Source: Actinomycetota bacterium (GTDB lineage: Bacteria > Actinomycetota > Actinomycetes > Nanopelagicales > Nanopelagicaceae). Taken from it: DNA of 9,018 nt. Every line of letters begins with the position of its first letter. The stretch's first letter is position 1. Shown piece by piece: positions 1-8,711 of the stretch. The notes under the pieces are model-generated. The model did no database searches. It worked only from the letters and a program-made list of their open reading frames with translations, and was not told where the DNA came from. The stretch spans positions 1 through 9,018 of the forward strand of contig WLMP01000032.1 of assembly GCA_009700155.1 (NCBI GenBank). Reading direction: 5' to 3'. The position numbers were made by a program, and so were the translations under genes.

Positions 1-385
1 CAACCTTGCCATCATCAATCATGATCATGTCACCTTTACGGCAATCACCCGGTAATCCCTTATATGTTGTGCCGGCGCGTTCCTTATTTCCCTGCACCTC
101 TTCAGTTGTAATTACAAACCTATCCCCTTTAAATAATTCATGAGGTCCGTTAGAGAATCTGCCTAATCTTATTTTTGGTCCTTGTAGGTCTACTAAAATC
201 GCAACCGCTTTATTAAATTTCTTGGCAACGCTTCTCACGGTATCAAGTCTTGCTTGATGCTCTTCATAGCCACCATGTGAAAGGTTTAGTCTGGCCATAT
301 TCATGCCAGCATTTATTAGCTCAGTTACTTTTTCAACTGATTCAACAGCTGGCCCCATTGTGCAGACGATTTTTGCGCGGCGCAT
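1..385 (-). CDS. pyk: Pyruvate kinase, N-terminal 128 residues (3' end cut by window edge)
   Basis: Pyruvate kinase transfers phosphate from phosphoenolpyruvate to ADP in the cytoplasm, giving pyruvate and ATP. Translation from the ATG at 385 starts MRRAKIVCTMGP, the usual actinobacterial N-terminus, so the 5' end is complete. Visible are the start of the TIM-barrel A domain with ARLNLSHG (residues 31-38; R32, N34 and S36 sit at the nucleotide and cation site) and DLQGPKIR (66-73), then the beginning of the B domain. The catalytic lysine and the C-terminal domain lie beyond the window. Where K+-dependent enzymes have D-T-K-G-P-E, this protein has D-L-Q-G-P-K, the family signature of K+-independent pyruvate kinases. 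An AAGG ribosome binding site (396-393) overlaps the gltD stop codon and lies 7 nt from the ATG. Only 9 nt separate the two genes, so co-transcription with gltBD is likely. Confidence 0.96.
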   Translation of the reverse strand, partial: MRRAKIVCTMGPAVESVEKVTELINAGMNMARLNLSHGGYEEHQARLDTVRSVAKKFNKAVAILVDLQGPKIRLGRFSNGPHELFKGDRFVITTEEVQGNKERAGTTYKGLPGDCRKGDMIMIDDGKV

Positions 386-394
386 GGCTTGACC

Positions 395-1852
395 TTAAAC
401 CATTAATGGCCGTGCAGTTGGCTCAATCGGGAAAGGCAACTGAGTGTGTCCAGATAAATAGGTATCAACTGCCGCGGCAGCACTTCTTCCTTCTGCAATA
501 GCCCAAACAATCAGTGACTGGCCACGACCAGCATCACCACATACATATACACCTTCACTGGATGTAGCATAATTTTCATCTCTTTTAATATTGCCTCGGT
601 CATCTAATTCCACCTCAAGCTGATTCAATAAATCACTCTTTTCTGGCCCTGTAAATCCCATAGCTAAGAAAACTAGATCAGCAGGAATGATTTTTTCACT
701 TCCTGCTACTGGCTCAAACTTTCCGTTATTAAATTGAGTCTCAACAAGTTTTAGTCCAGTTAAATTACCTTTAGAATCCTTAGTAAATTCTTGAGTTGAT
801 ACTGAATACATGCGCTCACCAGATTCTTCATGAGCACTACTTACGCGATAAATCATTGGGTAAGTTGGCCAAGGCTGATTGCTTGGTCTTTCCTCTGTTG
901 GTCTAGGCATAATTTCAAGTTGGGTAATTGATTTAGCACCCTGTCTAATTGCTGTACCTAAGCAGTCTGCTCCAGTATCTCCGCCACCTAAAATAACAAC
1001 ATCTTTGCCTTTGGCATTAATCTCTGGCTCTTTTTCTAACTCACCTAATGCCTGTTTGTTACCCCAAGGTAAATACTCCATGGCTTGATAAACTCCCTTT
1101 GCTTCACGTCCTGGTATTGGAAGATCTCGCCAATTTGTAGCACCGATAGCAAGCACAACCGCGTCATACTTATTTCGTAATGCACTACCAGTAATTTCTG
1201 TACCGATATTTACATTAGTCCTAAACCTTGTGCCCTCTTGTTCCATCTGCTTTATTCTTCTATCAACGATAGATTTTTCCATTTTAAACTCTGGGATTCC
1301 ATAACGAAGCAATCCACCAATTTTGTCAGCCCGTTCATAAACTGCAACGGTATGACCAGCTCTAGTTAATTGTTGTGCTGCTGCCAATCCAGCTGGACCA
1401 GAGCCAATTACTGCCACTGTTTTACCTGAAATCCGATCCGGTACTAGCGGAATAACTCTGTTGTCTTTAAAGGCCTCTTCAATTGTTCTTAATTCGACCT
1501 GCTTGATTGTGACTGCATCTGAGTTAATTGCAACAACGCATGCGGTCTCACATGGAGCAGGACATAACCTGCCAGTAAATTCTGGAAAGTTATTTGTTGC
1601 ATGAAGCCTGTCGATTGCTTCAGCTTTCTCGCCACGCCAAATTAGATCATTCCATTCAGGTATTAAATTTCCTAGTGGGCAGCCTTGGTGACAAAAGGGA
1701 ATTCCACAATCCATACAACGGCCTGCTTGCTTTTGAAGTTGTGAGAACTCTTGTTCCTGGTAAACCTCTTTCCAATCTTTAATTCGAACATCAACAGGTC
1801 TACGTTTTGGCAACTCTCTTGGTGTAGTTAAAAACCCTTTTGGATCAGCCAT
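395..1852 (-). CDS. gltD: Glutamate synthase (NADPH) small subunit, GltD
   Basis: This is the electron-input subunit of glutamate synthase: it oxidises NADPH on FAD and passes electrons through Fe-S clusters to GltB. At 485 residues it has normal family length. The N-terminal Fe-S part shows Cys46, 49, 54 and 58 ([13 protein letters not shown]) and Cys97, 101 and 105 (CPAPCETAC). The first dinucleotide fold (FAD) has G150-S-G152-P-A-G155. The second (NADPH) has GGGDTGAD at 289-296. The closing FAD motif is [19 protein letters not shown] at 438-456. The ATG at 1852 gives MADPKGFL, a typical start; it lies 8 nt inside the end of gltB (shared bases 1845-1852), which suggests translational coupling and near-equal synthesis of the subunits. 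The paralogous family of NADPH-dependent Fe-S oxidoreductases is similar, but adjacency to gltB settles the assignment. No residue expected for function is missing. Confidence 0.98.
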   Translation of the reverse strand: MADPKGFLTTPRELPKRRPVDVRIKDWKEVYQEQEFSQLQKQAGRCMDCGIPFCHQGCPLGNLIPEWNDLIWRGEKAEAIDRLHATNNFPEFTGRLCPAPCETACVVAINSDAVTIKQVELRTIEEAFKDNRVIPLVPDRISGKTVAVIGSGPAGLAAAQQLTRAGHTVAVYERADKIGGLLRYGIPEFKMEKSIVDRRIKQMEQEGTRFRTNVNIGTEITGSALRNKYDAVVLAIGATNWRDLPIPGREAKGVYQAMEYLPWGNKQALGELEKEPEINAKGKDVVILGGGDTGADCLGTAIRQGAKSITQLEIMPRPTEERPSNQPWPTYPMIYRVSSAHEESGERMYSVSTQEFTKDSKGNLTGLKLVETQFNNGKFEPVAGSEKIIPADLVFLAMGFTGPEKSDLLNQLEVELDDRGNIKRDENYATSSEGVYVCGDAGRGQSLIVWAIAEGRSAAAAVDTYLSGHTQLPFPIEPTARPLMV

Positions 1853-4800
1853 TTAGCACCGCCATTACTTCACTCTCAACAGATAAACCAGAACGCTCTG
1901 CCTTTGCCATTACCTCTAAAACGCGCGCATAATCCCTTGGCATTACAAGTGAAATTCGATCTTTAAATGTTGGCCAATCTTTTGAAATTTCACCAGCTAT
2001 TTTTGATCCGGTTTCAGCATAAAACTTAGAAATATACTTCTTAACTAAATCCTCTTGATCTAACGGAAGAGATAAAACATCTACCATTTCAGTATTAACT
2101 AATTGAGGATTTAAATCTAATACAAATGCACGTCCGCCAGACATACCAGCTGCGAAGTTACGTCCAGTTTTACCAAGAATAATTACTGTTCCACCAGTCA
2201 TGTACTCGCAACCATGATCGCCTACGCCTTCAACGATTGCAATTGCACCTGAGTTTCTTACACAAAATCTTTCACCAACAACGCCAGAGATCATGATTTC
2301 ACCGGATGTTGCACCATAACCAATTACATTTCCAGCAATCACATTTTTTGCTGATTCAAAAGTTGCCTTCTCATCTGGTCTAATAATGATTCGACCACCG
2401 GAAAGCCCTTTGCCGACATAATCATTACTATCGCCATAGAGTCTAAGAGTTAACCCAGATGGAATAAATGCTCCAAAAGACTGACCTGCCGATCCATGAA
2501 AAGTAATATCAATTGTGTCATCTGCCAGCCCTGCCCCACCAAAGTTTCTTGTTATTTGAGACCCAAGCATTGTTCCGACAGTTCTGTTTACATTTCGAAC
2601 TGGAATATCTAAACGAATTGGAGTTTTATTAGTTAACGCATCTTTTGATAATTGAATTAATTTATTATCTAAGGCTGATACCAAACCATGGTCTTGTGTA
2701 GTTGTATTTTTACGAGGTGAGTTAACCTCAACTGATTTAAGTAAAGGCTTTAGATCTAAGCCACTAGCTTTCCAGTGTTCGACTGCATCTTTAGTATCAA
2801 GTAGTTCAACTTGACCTATGGCATCTTCAAGTTTTTTAAAGCCAAGTTCTGCCAGTATCTGTCTAACCTCTTCTGCTATGTATTCAAAGAAAGTCTCAAC
2901 AAACTCTGGCTTGCCGCTGAACTTCTTGCGCAGCTCAGGATTTTGAGTAGCAACGCCAACTGGGCAAGTATCTAAATGACAGACTCTCATCATGATGCAA
3001 CCAGAAACAACAAGTGGTGCAGTAGCAAAACCAAATTCTTCCGCACCTAGTAAGGCGGCAATGATCACATCTCTGCCAGTTTTCATCTGGCCATCTACCT
3101 GAACAACTATTCGATCTCTTAATCCATTTAACATCAAAGTCTGCTGTGTTTCAGCAAGTCCTAATTCCCATGGCGCTCCGGCATGCTTTAGTGAAGTAAG
3201 TGGGGATGCTCCAGTTCCACCGTCGTGACCAGAAATTAAAACAACATCAGCATGCGCCTTACTTACTCCAGCTGCAACTGTTCCGACACCAACTTCAGCA
3301 ACTAACTTCACATGGATTCTTGCTTGATTGTTTGCATTTTTTAGATCATGAATTAGTTGGGCTAAATCCTCGATGGAGTAAATATCATGGTGTGGTGGCG
3401 GTGAAATCAAACCAACGCCGGGTGTTGAGTAACGAACTTTAGCGATCCATGGATAAACCTTATTTCCTGGAAGCTGACCGCCTTCCCCAGGCTTAGCACC
3501 CTGTGCCATTTTAATTTGAATATCATCAGCATTAACTAAGTACTCACTTGTAACACCAAATCTTCCACTTGCAACCTGCTTAATTGCAGAACGCTTTGAA
3601 TCACCGTTTTTCTCAGGCGTATTTCGTGCTGGATCTTCGCCACCCTCACCAGTATTGGATTTACCACCAATTCGATTCATGGCAATTGCTAATGTCTCGT
3701 GCGCTTCTTGGGAAATCGAACCATAAGACATTGCACCAGTTGCAAATCGCTTCAAAATCTCTGAAGCTGGCTCTACTTCATCTATCGAAATTGGTTTTCT
3801 TACTCCTTCTTTAAAAGTAAATAAACCTCTTAGTGTCATTAACCGCTTTGATTGATCATCAACTCTTGATGTATACCGCTTGAAGACATCAAATCGCTTT
3901 GCTCTTGTTGCATGCTGGAGTGTAAAAACAGTCTCAGGATCAAATAGGTGTGGTTCACCCTCGCGGCGCCACTGGTATTCACCACCAATTTGTAGCTTCT
4001 TTGAACCCGGAATCTCTCCACCTGGTGGGTAAGCGATGTGATGTCGCTTGATAGTTTCTTGCGCAATAGTATCAATACCAACACCACCTAATCTTGATGT
4101 GGCGCCGACAAAATACTCATCAACAATCTCTTTAGATAAACCAATTGCTTCAAATATTTGAGCACCGGTATAGGAGGCGATGGTAGATACACCCATCTTC
4201 GACATAACCTTTAGAACACCTTTACCTAAAGATTTAATTAAGTTTCGTACTGCCTTCTCTGGAGTAATCCCGGTAATTACACCCTGCCTTACAAGATCTT
4301 CAGCACTTTCCATAGCTAGGTATGGGTTTACTGCTGCGGCGCCAAATCCGACCAACAGCGCAACATGATGTACCTCTCTAACCTCACCGCTTTCAACTAC
4401 TAAGCCAACTTTAGTTCTAGTCTTTTCTCGAATGAGATGATGGTGAACAGCTGAGGTAAGTAATAATGAAGGAATTGGCGCATTCTCAGCATCTCCATCA
4501 CGATCTGATAGCACAATAATTCTTGCACCATCCTCTATTGCTTTGGATACTTCTTTTCTAATCTCTTCAATGCGCGCAACAAGTGATTTTCCACCACCTG
4601 CAATCTTGAATAATCCTTTAACCACATAAGCAGCAAGACCAGGTTGATCACCATCGGCATTAACATGAATTATTTTTGCAAGCTCATCGTTATCTATTAC
4701 TGGAAATTGAATCGAAATTTGTCGGCAAGAGGCTGGTCCTGGATCTAATAAATTGTGCTCTGGACCAATTGATCCACCAAGAGAGGTAACTAACTCTTCT

Positions 4801-6371
4801 CTAATAGCATCCAAAGGTGGGTTTGTTACTTGCGCAAATAGCTGTGCAAAGTAATCAAAAAGTAATCTTGGCTTATTTGATAGCGCTGCAATTGGTGTAT
4901 CAGTTCCCATTGAGCCAAGTGGTTCTGCGCCATTTCGAGCCATTGGCGTAATAATTATTCGCAGCTCCTCTTCTGTGTAACCAAAAGCTCTTTGTCTGCG
5001 AACAACAGATGAATGAGGATAAACAATATGTTCGCGTGAAGGCAGATCACTTAACCGAACTAGTCCACCATGTAACCAATCACCATATGGAGCCGATGCT
5101 GCCAAAGTGCTTTTGATTTCATCATCTTCAATTATTCGACCAGCATCTATGTCAACTAAAAACATTCTGCCAGGCTGCAGCCTGCCCTTACGAATAATAT
5201 TTTCAGGTGGAAAATCCAGAACGCCAACTTCGCTAGATAAAACCACAAGTCCATCTTTTGTTACCCAAAATCTTGATGGACGTAAACCATTTCTATCTAA
5301 AACTGCACCGACTTGTTTACCATCGGTAAAGGTCACACAGGCAGGCCCATCCCACGGCTCCATTAATGCCGAATGGAATGCATAAAAATTCTTTAACTCT
5401 TGTGGCATTGTTGTGTGATTTTCCCAAGCCTCTGGAATCATCATTAAAATTGAATGGGGCAATGAACGTCCGCCAAGATATAGCAACTCTAAAACTTCAT
5501 CAAAGGATGCAGAATCACTGCCAGAGTTATTTACAATTGGAAATAATCTTTTCAGATCACCTGGTATCAAATCACTCTCAAGTAAAGATTCTCTAGCACT
5601 CATCCAATTCCTATTACCCTTAACTGTATTAATTTCGCCATTATGAGCGATGTATCGATATGGATGAGCTAGTGGCCAAGAAGGAAAAGTATTGGTTGAA
5701 AATCTGGAGTGAACTAAGGCAAATGATGATTCAACTAGCGGCTCTGAAAGATCTGGGAAAAATTCTTCTAACTGACCCGTAGTTAACATACCCTTATAAA
5801 CAACTGTTCGCGATGAAAGTGATGGAATATAAATATTGTAATTATTCTCAATTCGTTTACGTAGGCAATAAACCATTCTCTCAAGCACTAAGTCTGATTC
5901 ATTCAAGTTACCTGCGATAAAGACTTGCTTGAAATCGGGCATTACTGAGAGTGCAGTTTTTCCTAAAGAAGAGGAGTTGATTGGTAGATCACGCCAACCA
6001 AGTATCTTCAATCCTTCCTCAGTTGCAATTTTCTCTATTTGTTTCTTAAATTCATTTTCACCTGAGCTAACAAAAAGTATTCCAGTTGCATAATGTGTTA
6101 CTGGAGGTAGTTCAAAATCTACAGTTGATCTATAAAATTTATCGGGAATTTGAATCAGTATTCCGGCACCATCACCACTATCTGGCTCTGCACCAGATGC
6201 TCCACGGTGTTCTAGATTTCTTAAAGCAGTTAGAGCTTGTGAGACTATTTCATGTGTAGGTAACTTATTTAACGTAGCAACCATTGCCACACCACAAGCA
6301 TCATGCTCGTTAGCAGGGTTATATAACCCATCTGCAATTGGGGTGGTTGAAAAAAGTGAATTGCTTTTCAA
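1845..6371 (-). CDS. gltB: Glutamate synthase (NADPH) large subunit, GltB
   Basis: GltB hydrolyses glutamine and channels the ammonia to 2-oxoglutarate, making glutamate with electrons from GltD. The 1508 residues match the bacterial large-subunit length. An N-terminal class II amidotransferase domain (about 26-430) has EHDACG with Cys26 as predicted nucleophile, EHRGASG (54-60) and the conserved block [18 protein letters not shown] central domain follows. The FMN/synthase barrel (about 820-1190) has GAMSYGS near 876-882 and NTGEGGED near 908. The 3Fe-4S ligands are Cys1125, Cys1131 and Cys1136, with the family spacing C-x5-C-x4-C. The C-terminal beta-helix domain (about 1260-1450) includes the stretch from [10 protein letters not shown] to GLSGGRI. 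The start is TTG: an in-frame TAA lies directly upstream and no ATG or GTG occurs before Cys26. This implies a 25-residue propeptide removed to expose Cys26, as in characterised GltB. A promoter and structured leader precede it. Confidence 0.98.
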   Translation of the reverse strand: MKSNSLFSTTPIADGLYNPANEHDACGVAMVATLNKLPTHEIVSQALTALRNLEHRGASGAEPDSGDGAGILIQIPDKFYRSTVDFELPPVTHYATGILFVSSGENEFKKQIEKIATEEGLKILGWRDLPINSSSLGKTALSVMPDFKQVFIAGNLNESDLVLERMVYCLRKRIENNYNIYIPSLSSRTVVYKGMLTTGQLEEFFPDLSEPLVESSFALVHSRFSTNTFPSWPLAHPYRYIAHNGEINTVKGNRNWMSARESLLESDLIPGDLKRLFPIVNNSGSDSASFDEVLELLYLGGRSLPHSILMMIPEAWENHTTMPQELKNFYAFHSALMEPWDGPACVTFTDGKQVGAVLDRNGLRPSRFWVTKDGLVVLSSEVGVLDFPPENIIRKGRLQPGRMFLVDIDAGRIIEDDEIKSTLAASAPYGDWLHGGLVRLSDLPSREHIVYPHSSVVRRQRAFGYTEEELRIIITPMARNGAEPLGSMGTDTPIAALSNKPRLLFDYFAQLFAQVTNPPLDAIREELVTSLGGSIGPEHNLLDPGPASCRQISIQFPVIDNDELAKIIHVNADGDQPGLAAYVVKGLFKIAGGGKSLVARIEEIRKEVSKAIEDGARIIVLSDRDGDAENAPIPSLLLTSAVHHHLIREKTRTKVGLVVESGEVREVHHVALLVGFGAAAVNPYLAMESAEDLVRQGVITGITPEKAVRNLIKSLGKGVLKVMSKMGVSTIASYTGAQIFEAIGLSKEIVDEYFVGATSRLGGVGIDTIAQETIKRHHIAYPPGGEIPGSKKLQIGGEYQWRREGEPHLFDPETVFTLQHATRAKRFDVFKRYTSRVDDQSKRLMTLRGLFTFKEGVRKPISIDEVEPASEILKRFATGAMSYGSISQEAHETLAIAMNRIGGKSNTGEGGEDPARNTPEKNGDSKRSAIKQVASGRFGVTSEYLVNADDIQIKMAQGAKPGEGGQLPGNKVYPWIAKVRYSTPGVGLISPPPHHDIYSIEDLAQLIHDLKNANNQARIHVKLVAEVGVGTVAAGVSKAHADVVLISGHDGGTGASPLTSLKHAGAPWELGLAETQQTLMLNGLRDRIVVQVDGQMKTGRDVIIAALLGAEEFGFATAPLVVSGCIMMRVCHLDTCPVGVATQNPELRKKFSGKPEFVETFFEYIAEEVRQILAELGFKKLEDAIGQVELLDTKDAVEHWKASGLDLKPLLKSVEVNSPRKNTTTQDHGLVSALDNKLIQLSKDALTNKTPIRLDIPVRNVNRTVGTMLGSQITRNFGGAGLADDTIDITFHGSAGQSFGAFIPSGLTLRLYGDSNDYVGKGLSGGRIIIRPDEKATFESAKNVIAGNVIGYGATSGEIMISGVVGERFCVRNSGAIAIVEGVGDHGCEYMTGGTVIILGKTGRNFAAGMSGGRAFVLDLNPQLVNTEMVDVLSLPLDQEDLVKKYISKFYAETGSKIAGEISKDWPTFKDRISLVMPRDYARVLEVMAKAERSGLSVESEVMAVLNG

Positions 6372-6377
6372 TTAAAA

Positions 6378-6413
6378 GGCCGCTCCCGCTGAAGGGTCGG
6401 GACAGCAATGGCC
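6378..6413 (-). promoter_or_regulatory. G+C-rich hairpin in the gltB leader: attenuator/terminator or translation-control element
   Basis: Read on the minus strand, GGCC-ATT-GCT-GT-CCCG, a 9-nt loop, then CGGG-AGC-GGCC can fold into a stem of 4+3+4 pairs with two bulges on the 5' arm. TTTTAA follows it directly, and then the TTG start of gltB. It is markedly richer in G+C than its surroundings. Two readings fit. It may be an intrinsic terminator for the upstream lgt/transporter unit, with a rather short T run. Or, because it lies between the gltB promoter and the start codon and contains the GGGAG ribosome binding site in its 3' arm, it may be an attenuator or translational switch for gltB. 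I recognise no known riboswitch class. The pairing is read by eye; folding energy was not computed. Confidence 0.55.
6383..6387 (-). promoter_or_regulatory. Candidate ribosome binding site for gltB (GGGAG), inside the leader stem
   Basis: GGGAG is the only purine-rich anti-16S match in front of the gltB TTG codon. Its 11-nt spacing is longer than the usual 5-9 nt. It is part of the 3' arm of the hairpin at 6378-6413, so it should be accessible only when that stem opens. Together with the TTG start this predicts weak or controlled initiation. Confidence 0.45.
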
Positions 6414-6434
6414 CAACTTCTTGAATCTTCCTAA

Positions 6435-6443
6435 ATTATAGCA
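6435..6443 (-). promoter_or_regulatory. Extended -10 promoter for gltBD-pyk (TGCTATAAT)
   Basis: The minus strand carries TGCTATAAT: a perfect TATAAT (6440-6435) preceded by the TGn extension. The -35 region 17-18 bp upstream (TAACTG or CTAACT) does not resemble TTGACA, which fits an extended -10 promoter or one helped by an activator. The element lies just after the stop codon of the metal transporter gene. The predicted start point is the A at about 6428, giving a leader of about 57 nt before gltB. The position of the start point is inferred from spacing only. Confidence 0.6.
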
Positions 6444-6449
6444 GGGGTA

Positions 6450-7154
6450 TTAAATTCCAGTTAGCCCTACTAGCCAACCAATCCCAGCTGTTATAGCAAC
6501 ACCGAGGGCGCCGCCTGCAAATATTCGCATAACTGTTTTTGGGATTGGTGATGATGCAATCTTGGCGCTAATCACACCTGCAGCAACAAGACCAAGTGCG
6601 GTAATGATAAGAATAAATGGAACTTTATTATCGCCTGCTAGTAGCGCCCCAATAAGTGGCACTACTCCGCCTGCCGTAAATGCAATTGCAGATGCAACTC
6701 CAGCTTGAATTGGTCTTGCTCTAGTGTGATCAAAATGACCTAACTCATCTCTTAGGTGGGCTTCAAGGGCACCATGCTTATGTAGTGCAGTAGCAACCTC
6801 TGTAGCCAACTCTTTAGATAAACCTCGATCGATGTAGATATGCGTAAGCTCTAAAAGCTCACCATCTGGATCCTCTTTCAATTGTCGTACTTCGATTTCT
6901 CGATCTGTTTTTTCAATGTCTGTTTGAGATTTAACTGATACATACTCACCAACTGCCATTGACATAGCTCCAGCTGCGATTCCGGCTAGGCCTGCAGTAA
7001 TTAATAATTCACTTTTACTAGCTGCTGCTACACCAATCATTAAACTCGCTGTTGAAACTAAGCCATCATTTGAGCCAAGTACTGCAGCTCTTAACCACCC
7101 AGTTCGGTTTGTTCGATGCTCTAAATTACGCATCTGAACTTCTTCTAGACCCAT
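6450..7154 (-). CDS. VIT1/CCC1-family iron/manganese transporter
   Basis: This is a membrane protein of the VIT1/CCC1 family, whose characterised members export Fe2+ or Mn2+ from the cytosol. The 234 residues show TM1 (about 20-46) with the family motif WLRAAVLGSNDGLVSTASL, including Asp30, and TM2 (about 49-70) ending AVGEYVSV. A charged cytosolic segment rich in Glu and His follows (about 71-147, the usual metal-binding domain), then TM3 (148-173), TM4 (178-198) and TM5 (207-231). All parts of the family fold are present. The start is uncertain. The ATG at 7154 lies 9 nt after the lgt stop but has a poor ribosome binding site, with AGG only 1 nt away. The ATG at 7133 (Met8) has GAAG at a 5-nt distance and gives a common family N-terminus. 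Spacing suggests co-transcription with lgt. The metal specificity cannot be told from sequence. Confidence 0.9.
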   Translation of the reverse strand: MGLEEVQMRNLEHRTNRTGWLRAAVLGSNDGLVSTASLMIGVAAASKSELLITAGLAGIAAGAMSMAVGEYVSVKSQTDIEKTDREIEVRQLKEDPDGELLELTHIYIDRGLSKELATEVATALHKHGALEAHLRDELGHFDHTRARPIQAGVASAIAFTAGGVVPLIGALLAGDNKVPFILIITALGLVAAGVISAKIASSPIPKTVMRIFAGGALGVAITAGIGWLVGLTGI

Positions 7155-7163
7155 ACCTAAATC

Positions 7164-7988
7164 TTAACTTGAAACTATCTTCTTTGCCTCATTTTCGCCT
7201 GCTTTACTGCGGGCTAAATATATATAAGAGCTAATAATTGCGATCAAACTCACCCAAATATTCAAACGTACTCCAAAAATTAGATTTGCATCATCAATTC
7301 TTAGCGCCTCAATCCAAAGCCGGCCAAATGAGTAAGCAAGAATATAGATTACAAAAATATCGCCTGATTTCTTAGGCACCTTTCGTATAAACCCAGGCAG
7401 TTTTATCAAGATTACCGCTACGGCAACACACCAAAGTAATTCATATAAAAATGTCGGATGAAAGGTTAGAAATTGCTCATATCCATCTGGCCTACTTGAC
7501 TGTTTAATTTCTAATCCCCATGGCAAATCAGTTGGCTTTCCAAATAACTCTTGATTAAACCAATTACCGATTCGACCAATGGCTTGAGCTAGGACAACTC
7601 CAGGAGCTAGAGCATCTAAAAACTGTGAGAATTTAAGTGTGGTGTTATGGGTCTTAAAATAAATAAAAGCGCCACATGCGCCAATTAGAATCGCTCCCCA
7701 AATCCCTAGTCCGCCTTTCCAAATTCGAAGTGCATCTACTGGATTACCGTTCTGCCCAAAGTATTGCTGCGGTGAAGTAATTACGTGATAAATCCGCCCA
7801 CCAATAATTCCAAAAGGCACAGCCCAGATTGCAGCATCAGATACTTCCCCAGGATTTCCGCCAAGTGATGCATAGCGTTTTTGTCCAACATAAACTGCAA
7901 CTACTATTCCTAAAATAATGCTTATTGCATAGTAGTGGAGCGTTAGTGGACCCAGAGTAAGAGTCGAAAAGGTGGGGCTAGGAATCAA
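7164..7988 (-). CDS. lgt: Phosphatidylglycerol-prolipoprotein diacylglyceryl transferase, Lgt
   Basis: Lgt is the first enzyme of lipoprotein maturation in the cytoplasmic membrane: it moves diacylglycerol from phosphatidylglycerol to the lipobox cysteine of prolipoproteins. The 274-residue multi-pass protein starts MIPSPTFSTLTLGPLTLHYYA, typical of actinobacterial Lgt. It contains the WKGGLGIWG block (90-98), the Lgt signature GRIGNWFNQELFG (138-150) with the essential arginine as Arg139, HPTFLYE (177-183) and the C-terminal GRLWIEALRIDD (222-233). Hydrophobic segments run from residue 15 to about 258, followed by a short charged tail. The start is TTG at 7988, supported by AGAGG (7998-7994) at a 5-nt distance and by the family N-terminus. 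It follows the DsbA-like gene after 23 nt. Confidence 0.97.
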   Translation of the reverse strand: MIPSPTFSTLTLGPLTLHYYAISIILGIVVAVYVGQKRYASLGGNPGEVSDAAIWAVPFGIIGGRIYHVITSPQQYFGQNGNPVDALRIWKGGLGIWGAILIGACGAFIYFKTHNTTLKFSQFLDALAPGVVLAQAIGRIGNWFNQELFGKPTDLPWGLEIKQSSRPDGYEQFLTFHPTFLYELLWCVAVAVILIKLPGFIRKVPKKSGDIFVIYILAYSFGRLWIEALRIDDANLIFGVRLNIWVSLIAIISSYIYLARSKAGENEAKKIVSS

Positions 7989-7993
7989 CTTAA

Positions 7994-7998
7994 CCTCT
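7994..7998 (-). promoter_or_regulatory. Ribosome binding site fixing the TTG start of lgt (AGAGG)
   Basis: AGAGG lies 5 nt upstream of the TTG codon at 7988. This good match at ideal spacing decides for the non-ATG start, which also gives the conserved IPSP N-terminus of Lgt. Confidence 0.75.
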
Positions 7999-8011
7999 TT
8001 GAGTTAACAGA

Positions 8012-8683
8012 TTACTTAACGCCAGCAGCTTCTAGTGCTGCTCTAAACTTTACAGGGTCAGACCGAGTAGCTCCATCTAGTGGCTTGCCATCTACAAGAA
8101 TAGTTGGTGTGCTATTTACATTAGCTTTGCCAGATTCCTCAGATATATTTCGTGTCCAATTCAGATACTTTCCATCATTAACGCACTGTTTAAAGCTTTC
8201 AGAGGTAATACCGACAGAGTTACCGATTGCAATTAAAGATTCATTTTGCCACTGTCCAGTATCTTTACCAGCAGGTTGGCTCTGAAACAGCGCTAAGTTC
8301 ATATCTACAAATCTATTCTCATCTGCAGAGCATGCAGCAGCGTTAGCAGCTAGGATTGATTCTCGTCCAATAAATGTCATTGGGTGATACACAACTTTTG
8401 CTTTTTTCTGAACAGTAATCTCATTTAAGTAGCCACCATTAATTAACTCAAATGATTTACAGGCTGGACATTGGTAATCAAGATAAACATCAATTTTTGG
8501 CGAAGCAGATGGGTTTAGCACAATTCCGTAGCCATCAGTAGCAGATACTGCTGCCGGAACTTCGACATTTGAAGCGGCTCGATTGCTAATAACTGAAAAA
8601 ATAACTCCTGTAGCGACTATGAAACCCACCATTACTATTACAAGGTTTCTAGTTCCCTTATCGCCACCATTATTTGTTGCCAT
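8012..8683 (-). CDS. Membrane-anchored DsbA-like thiol-disulfide oxidoreductase
   Basis: This is a thioredoxin-fold protein predicted to act outside the cytoplasmic membrane. The 223 residues begin with a short charged N-terminus, then one hydrophobic segment (about 13-33) with positive residues before it. This fits an N-in membrane anchor or uncleaved signal; there is no lipobox. The domain starts near residue 50. VYLDYQCPAC holds the active site Cys72-Pro-Ala-Cys75. The cis-proline loop is STPTILVDG (Pro193). An extra cysteine pair, Cys118 and Cys167, in the helical insertion could form a structural disulfide, as in other actinobacterial DsbA-like proteins. The ATG at 8683 has AGGAG (8695-8691) at a 7-nt distance. 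The gene follows the MauE-like gene after 28 nt, and that protein may recycle its disulfide. Whether it oxidises, reduces or isomerises substrates cannot be decided from sequence. Confidence 0.92.
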   Translation of the reverse strand: MATNNGGDKGTRNLVIVMVGFIVATGVIFSVISNRAASNVEVPAAVSATDGYGIVLNPSASPKIDVYLDYQCPACKSFELINGGYLNEITVQKKAKVVYHPMTFIGRESILAANAAACSADENRFVDMNLALFQSQPAGKDTGQWQNESLIAIGNSVGITSESFKQCVNDGKYLNWTRNISEESGKANVNSTPTILVDGKPLDGATRSDPVKFRAALEAAGVK

Positions 8684-8711
8684 TGCTTTGCTCCTATTTT
8701 AGTTATTGTGA

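Noticed and set aside
250..501. Plus-strand open frame of 83 codons across the pyk-gltD junction
   Set aside because: It lies opposite two well-recognised genes, has no ribosome binding site of note and resembles no known protein; it is an antisense shadow.
3839..4087. Minus-strand open frame of 82 codons inside gltB
   Set aside because: It is out of frame within continuous, conserved GltB coding sequence; the GltB reading is intact across it, so it is not a frameshift remnant.
6378..6413. A known riboswitch or T-box in front of gltB
   Set aside because: The leader is only about 57 nt, and I see no conserved core of a glutamine, T-box or other known class; I left it as an unclassified hairpin.
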